Shown here: positions 60,438 to 64,000 of the stretch, piece after piece
Position numbering within the stretch: the stretch's first letter is position 1
How the letters are laid out: each line of letters opens with the position of its first letter
Assembly (NCBI GenBank): GCA_036271315.1
Contig: DATBAV010000032.1
Location: forward strand, 62,001-126,000
Source of the DNA: VRUE01 sp036271315
GTDB lineage: Bacteria > Actinomycetota > Thermoleophilia > Solirubrobacterales > 70-9
DNA: 64,000 nt
Direction: 5' to 3'
Notes under the pieces: model-generated
Told to the model about the DNA's origin: nothing
Database searches by the model: none
What the model saw: only the letters and a program-made list of their open reading frames with translations
Translations under genes and position numbers: made by a program

Positions 60438-63400
60438 CGTCCCGCCCCCCGCTTGGCCTTGGCTTTGCTTTTCTTGTGTTTCTTGGCTTTTTGTTTGTGT
60501 TTCTTGGCTTGCTTCTTGTGCTTTGGCGCCGGGTTGGCGGGGCCGACGAAGGTACTGGTGCCGGGGGTGGTTTCAGTCGGCGCGGGCGAGTAGGGACCCT
60601 TACACGCTTCGGTGCTGCCGCAGGGCTGTTGGGGCACCTGGTTCTGGGCGGCGATACCGCCTTCTACCTTGGCGTCGTAGACATCCTGCAGTTCGTCTTT
60701 GTCCTGACCGACGAGGCCCTGGCGGGTGAAGAAGAACGCGTCTTTACCGCTTTCGGAGGCATCGGAGAAGTAGGAGGGGTAGGGGCTTTTGCCGCTGGAG
60801 ATCAAATAGACGCAGCCTTCGTTCAGGGGGCTGTAGCCGGGAGCGCCCGAGGTGCAGGAGCCTGTGCCAGGCGCCTCCCACTCATAGACGTCCTGGCAGG
60901 CCGGGATCAGGAAGACCCCCACGCCCGGGCAGCCCCCCTGCCCGTTGGTGTCGCTGGGGAGCAGTGCTTCGGCTGTCTCGAAGAAAGCGCGATCGCCGTC
61001 GGCGGAGAAATTGCGCGATTCGAGCATCGCCACCGAGAAACGCAGCGGCAGAAGCGCTGGTCCCGGGAAGTCGATCGTGCCCACCGTGGGCCCTTTGCCG
61101 GGCGCTTCACCTGTTGGCGGGCAGCTCACGCAGCGCAGGGCGGAGTCGCCGATGCGGAAGCGATAGAGCTCGGGCGCTCCTTCGTTTTCGTAAGAGGTCA
61201 GCTTTTCCTCGGAGCGAAACAGCAGAGTTTTGCCATCATGGGAAACGAAGGCACTCTTCGGCACGAAATGCGAGAACACTTCGAATGGCGTGCCCACCCA
61301 GTCGATCGCATCGGGGCCCCGCACCCGCCCCACTGCCGAGATAGTCCCTTCTTGCCAGAGGTAGACCTCGCAGCTGCCGCTGATCTGGCCGGTCGAGCCG
61401 TGTGGGCTTGGTGTGTGGCAATTGCCTTCTTTGGCCGGGCCAGCTGCGTCGAGATCCGCGTTGGCGGCAAAGTAGACGCGTGAGCCGTCTGCCGAGGCGC
61501 CCAGCACGCCCTGCACTTCGGCGCCGTCGCCCGCCGCGACGTAGGTCAAGTCTTCCAGCGCTTCTCCGGCCGCCTTGAAGCGGTAGAGATCGTTCCCGGG
61601 ATTGATCGGCGCTTCTCCGTTGATCGACCAGTAGAGGTGTTTCGCGGAGTCGACGGCGACGCCGTTTGGCGTGCCCGCCAGTTTGACGAATTCGGGATCG
61701 CAGCTGGGAACGACGGGGCAGTTCTGCAGGTCGATTTCGGCCAGCGGTATACGCCCGATCGTATTCTTTTCCTGCATCGCCCAATAGAGATTTGTTCCGT
61801 CCGTTGTCACGCCTCGGATTCTTCCGAGATCAACGAAGATTTCCGATAGTTCTTCGCCTTCCAAAGTTGCCTGTCCGATATAGCTGGTGATCAGCGAACC
61901 GTGCAGTTCTAGCCCGAAGTAGAGGTGACTCGAGCTCAACGCAAGTCCCTGCAAGACTCCAGTCGGTGGAATCTTCGGCGGCGAGATAAATTCGGGTTCG
62001 ACTTTGAGCACTTCGCCAATGGGGCTCAGTTCTGCCCGCGCAATTGAACCGTTGTGTTTGCTCCCCACGTTCGCCCAATAGAGGTGACTGGCGTTGACCG
62101 CGATCCCCTGCGGATTACTCACCGCAACCGTTCGTTCACCCGGGTTCGGTTCGGCTTCGCCGCAGATGAATTCGGGTTCAACGTTGAGCAATTCGCCGCT
62201 GGGGCCTAGTTCTGCCCGCCCGATCGTGCCGCCGCCATCAATCGGTACACCTTCTCCGTCCCGCAGGCCAGAATTGGTCCAGTAGATGTATTTGCCCGTT
62301 TCATCGACCGTGACATAGCGGGGGCTGCTGGGGATTTCGACCGATTTGACTACTTCCGGTTCTACTTCAAGTTCGCATTCGCCTGTACCGATGGGGATGA
62401 ATGCAGGATCTTCCCCGCTGCCATCGAGGTTATAGCGCCCGATCGCACCCGTTGTTGGGTCCGCCCAGTAGAGATGAGAGCCCTGCACAGCGACGCCAAT
62501 TGCGTGATGTTTGACTAGCGCTTCGTTTTCAATCGTCTTTTTGGTTTCGCTCGAGCCGACGCCGATCGCCGCTTCGGGCTGCTCGGGGCCGGTGTTCGAT
62601 TGCGCGGTCAGCTTCTCGGGCGAAGTGAAGAAGGCCGTCGAGCCGTCGGTGCTGGCCACTTGAAAGGCTGCCGGCTGGGGGCCGGCAGGATCAGGGGTGC
62701 CGCGCTTCGAGGCCGAGACGTGGATCGTGCAGGCCTTGGCCGGATCTTTGCATTTTTCACCTTCCATCGGGCTCTGCGGCTGGGTCGGGTTGATTCGCTG
62801 GTAGAGCTGGCCGGTGCCGACTTCAGTGAAATAGACATCGCCATTATCGCTGATCGCGTGGGGGCCCTGCAGGTAGTAGCCGATAGCGGAGCCGCCGGTT
62901 CTCAGTGTGTTGGCACTGATCCCCCGCGACCAAGCGTAGGGGCCGGCAAGACTTCCCTTGGCCGGGGCTTTGCCCGTGTTCAGCACTCCCGCCAGGCTCA
63001 CTTCGCCCGTGGCGCGACTCCAGGCATACAGGTTGGGGCGGCCTGGCACCGCCGCGGTGATCAACGTACCGCCGGTTTCTTTGGTGGGAAGCTGCGCCTG
63101 GGATTCGAAGAGGACGATCGAATCATCAGCACTGGCACCGACATAGGAGTATTCAGCTTTCGGCGTATAGGCGGAGACGGTCGTCACCGGCCCGCCCGAG
63201 GTCGACTGCTCGATCAATGCTTTGGTGCGCGGGTTGCCAAGCTTCTGTACCTCTGCGTAGGTCTTGGAGAAGTCCGGCGTCCAACCCTGCACCTGGGCAC
63301 GCTCGCCGAAGCTCGGTGGGGGCAACAGCCCCTGCGTTGACCAACCTGCTTCCCCTTCTCCGCGCAGCGCCAAATAAGAGGGAAAGGCCTGGGCCCCTTT

Positions 63401-63961
63401 ACCCCCCGGAATGCCAAAGGTGCTGCCAAAGGTGATGCCATCTCCGTCGGCCGCAGCCTTCGTCAAACCGAGCGCACCAAGCGCATCTCCGCCGTCCTTA
63501 TTGACGGGCGACGCTTGCTCATAGACGCGTTCGTCCGGCAAGCCTTCCGCGGGCGTGCCCTGGGTGAAGAAGGCGCGATCCGTGCTCTGCACTTTGACTT
63601 CCCCGCCTTCGCTTTCTGCTTCCAGGAGGAAGTGATAGACGGTACCCGGCGTCAAGTTGACCAACAGAGCTTCCGCCGCCACCGGTTTCGTGCCCGAGCC
63701 CGTAGCTTTTTTTGCCGTCGATTTGCAAGGACTCGGTTTGACCGAACAGTCCGCCGTTCCCCAGAGGAATCGCCAATTTGTTTCCGACCCTTCCGGGCTA
63801 ACCGTGCCCTTCAGAATGGCCGAGGTGCCGTTCACCGACGTCGCCGCCGGTCCAGTCAGTTTCGGGGCCGCGTTCGCCACTCCGCCGCAGAACGCCACCG
63901 TACAGAGCGTCACCAAGACCCCCAGCCCGATCCGGCCTACTCGTCCCCGTGTGCCCTTCAT
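60434..63961 (-). CDS. Very large secreted protein with YWTD-like propeller and Lys-rich tail
   Basis: 1175 residues from the ATG at 63961 (a TTG at 63982 is an alternative start). Signal peptide GLGVLVTLCTVAFCGGVANA; a fibronectin-III-like domain follows (about 30-130). The central part has YWTD/NHL-type propeller repeats: KYIYWTNSG, ASHLYWANVGSKHNG, TNLYWAMQEKN and KHLYWSINGE, each near IGRAELGP or a variant. TolB/WD-like segments follow (SRVYFAANADL, KTLLFRSEEKL). The tail is almost only Lys/His/Ala (KHKKQAKKHKQKAKKHKK). It is probably exported and held to anionic wall polymers by the tail. Confidence 0.78.
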   Translation of the reverse strand: MKGTRGRVGRIGLGVLVTLCTVAFCGGVANAAPKLTGPAATSVNGTSAILKGTVSPEGSETNWRFLWGTADCSVKPSPCKSTAKKATGSGTKPVAAEALLVNLTPGTVYHFLLEAESEGGEVKVQSTDRAFFTQGTPAEGLPDERVYEQASPVNKDGGDALGALGLTKAAADGDGITFGSTFGIPGGKGAQAFPSYLALRGEGEAGWSTQGLLPPPSFGERAQVQGWTPDFSKTYAEVQKLGNPRTKALIEQSTSGGPVTTVSAYTPKAEYSYVGASADDSIVLFESQAQLPTKETGGTLITAAVPGRPNLYAWSRATGEVSLAGVLNTGKAPAKGSLAGPYAWSRGISANTLRTGGSAIGYYLQGPHAISDNGDVYFTEVGTGQLYQRINPTQPQSPMEGEKCKDPAKACTIHVSASKRGTPDPAGPQPAAFQVASTDGSTAFFTSPEKLTAQSNTGPEQPEAAIGVGSSETKKTIENEALVKHHAIGVAVQGSHLYWADPTTGAIGRYNLDGSGEDPAFIPIGTGECELEVEPEVVKSVEIPSSPRYVTVDETGKYIYWTNSGLRDGEGVPIDGGGTIGRAELGPSGELLNVEPEFICGEAEPNPGERTVAVSNPQGIAVNASHLYWANVGSKHNGSIARAELSPIGEVLKVEPEFISPPKIPPTGVLQGLALSSSHLYFGLELHGSLITSYIGQATLEGEELSEIFVDLGRIRGVTTDGTNLYWAMQEKNTIGRIPLAEIDLQNCPVVPSCDPEFVKLAGTPNGVAVDSAKHLYWSINGEAPINPGNDLYRFKAAGEALEDLTYVAAGDGAEVQGVLGASADGSRVYFAANADLDAAGPAKEGNCHTPSPHGSTGQISGSCEVYLWQEGTISAVGRVRGPDAIDWVGTPFEVFSHFVPKSAFVSHDGKTLLFRSEEKLTSYENEGAPELYRFRIGDSALRCVSCPPTGEAPGKGPTVGTIDFPGPALLPLRFSVAMLESRNFSADGDRAFFETAEALLPSDTNGQGGCPGVGVFLIPACQDVYEWEAPGTGSCTSGAPGYSPLNEGCVYLISSGKSPYPSYFSDASESGKDAFFFTRQGLVGQDKDELQDVYDAKVEGGIAAQNQVPQQPCGSTEACKGPYSPAPTETTPGTSTFVGPANPAPKHKKQAKKHKQKAKKHKKSKAKAKRGAGR

Positions 63962-64000
63962 TCCTCCCGGTCCCCTTTGCAAACCATCTCCTGCCTTTCC

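Overview
The window is high-G+C, almost fully coding bacterial DNA read mostly from the minus strand. Overlapping ATGA/GTGA/TTGA stop-start junctions, MnmA/AlaS/RuvX/MltG/AroE/AroC/AroKB/AroQ/PepP synteny, a CeoB/CeoC-like TrkA pair and a large set of Solirubrobacterales-style secreted proteins suggest an actinobacterium, probably class Thermoleophilia (Solirubrobacterales or a relative). This placement is inference from gene content; there is no rRNA gene in the window.

Layout. 1-2.9 kb: a truncated SDR oxidoreductase, an M42 aminopeptidase and a membrane diguanylate cyclase. 2.9-13.7 kb: a long minus-strand housekeeping operon that runs mnmA (fused to a NifU/IscU-like domain), alaS, ruvX, mltG, aroE, aroC, aroK-aroB (fused), aroQ and an M24 peptidase; together these supply tRNA thiolation and charging, cell-wall trimming and four of the shikimate steps to chorismate plus the chorismate synthase step. 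13.7-21.3 kb: an AbiEi/DUF559 protein, aspS-hisS with partners, a glutamate formimidoyltransferase-like gene and an M29 aminopeptidase. 21.3-24.2 kb: a tRNA(CAT) followed by a small accessory segment (tandem-domain lyase-like protein, broken hicBA pair, lipoprotein). 24.2-31.7 kb: ETF-quinone oxidoreductase, threonine synthase, an orphan small transcription unit, a GNAT protein and a strongly divergent LeuRS-like protein. 31.7-41.5 kb: methyltransferase, GtrA/GT39/GH92 glycan genes and a heterodimeric ABC exporter. 41.5-50.1 kb: two small lipoproteins, tRNA-Gln, a ferredoxin-reductase-like flavoprotein, paired TrkA proteins and two APC permeases with C-terminal universal-stress domains, which look like a cation (possibly K+) uptake module. 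50.2-64 kb: an accessory block with a TPR membrane protein and seven consecutive minus-strand secreted or surface proteins.

The items most worth a second look are: (i) a three-copy intergenic palindrome whose core is conserved while its basal stem changes in a compensatory way; (ii) a LeuRS-like protein that has lost the editing motifs, the leucine-pocket motifs and the C-terminal domain, next to a GNAT gene; (iii) an unassigned promoter/52-codon ORF/terminator unit at 27.55-28.01 kb; (iv) the NifU-MnmA fusion; (v) an ETF-QO lacking one cluster cysteine; and (vi) the surface-protein array with an inverted, decayed partial copy of one member.
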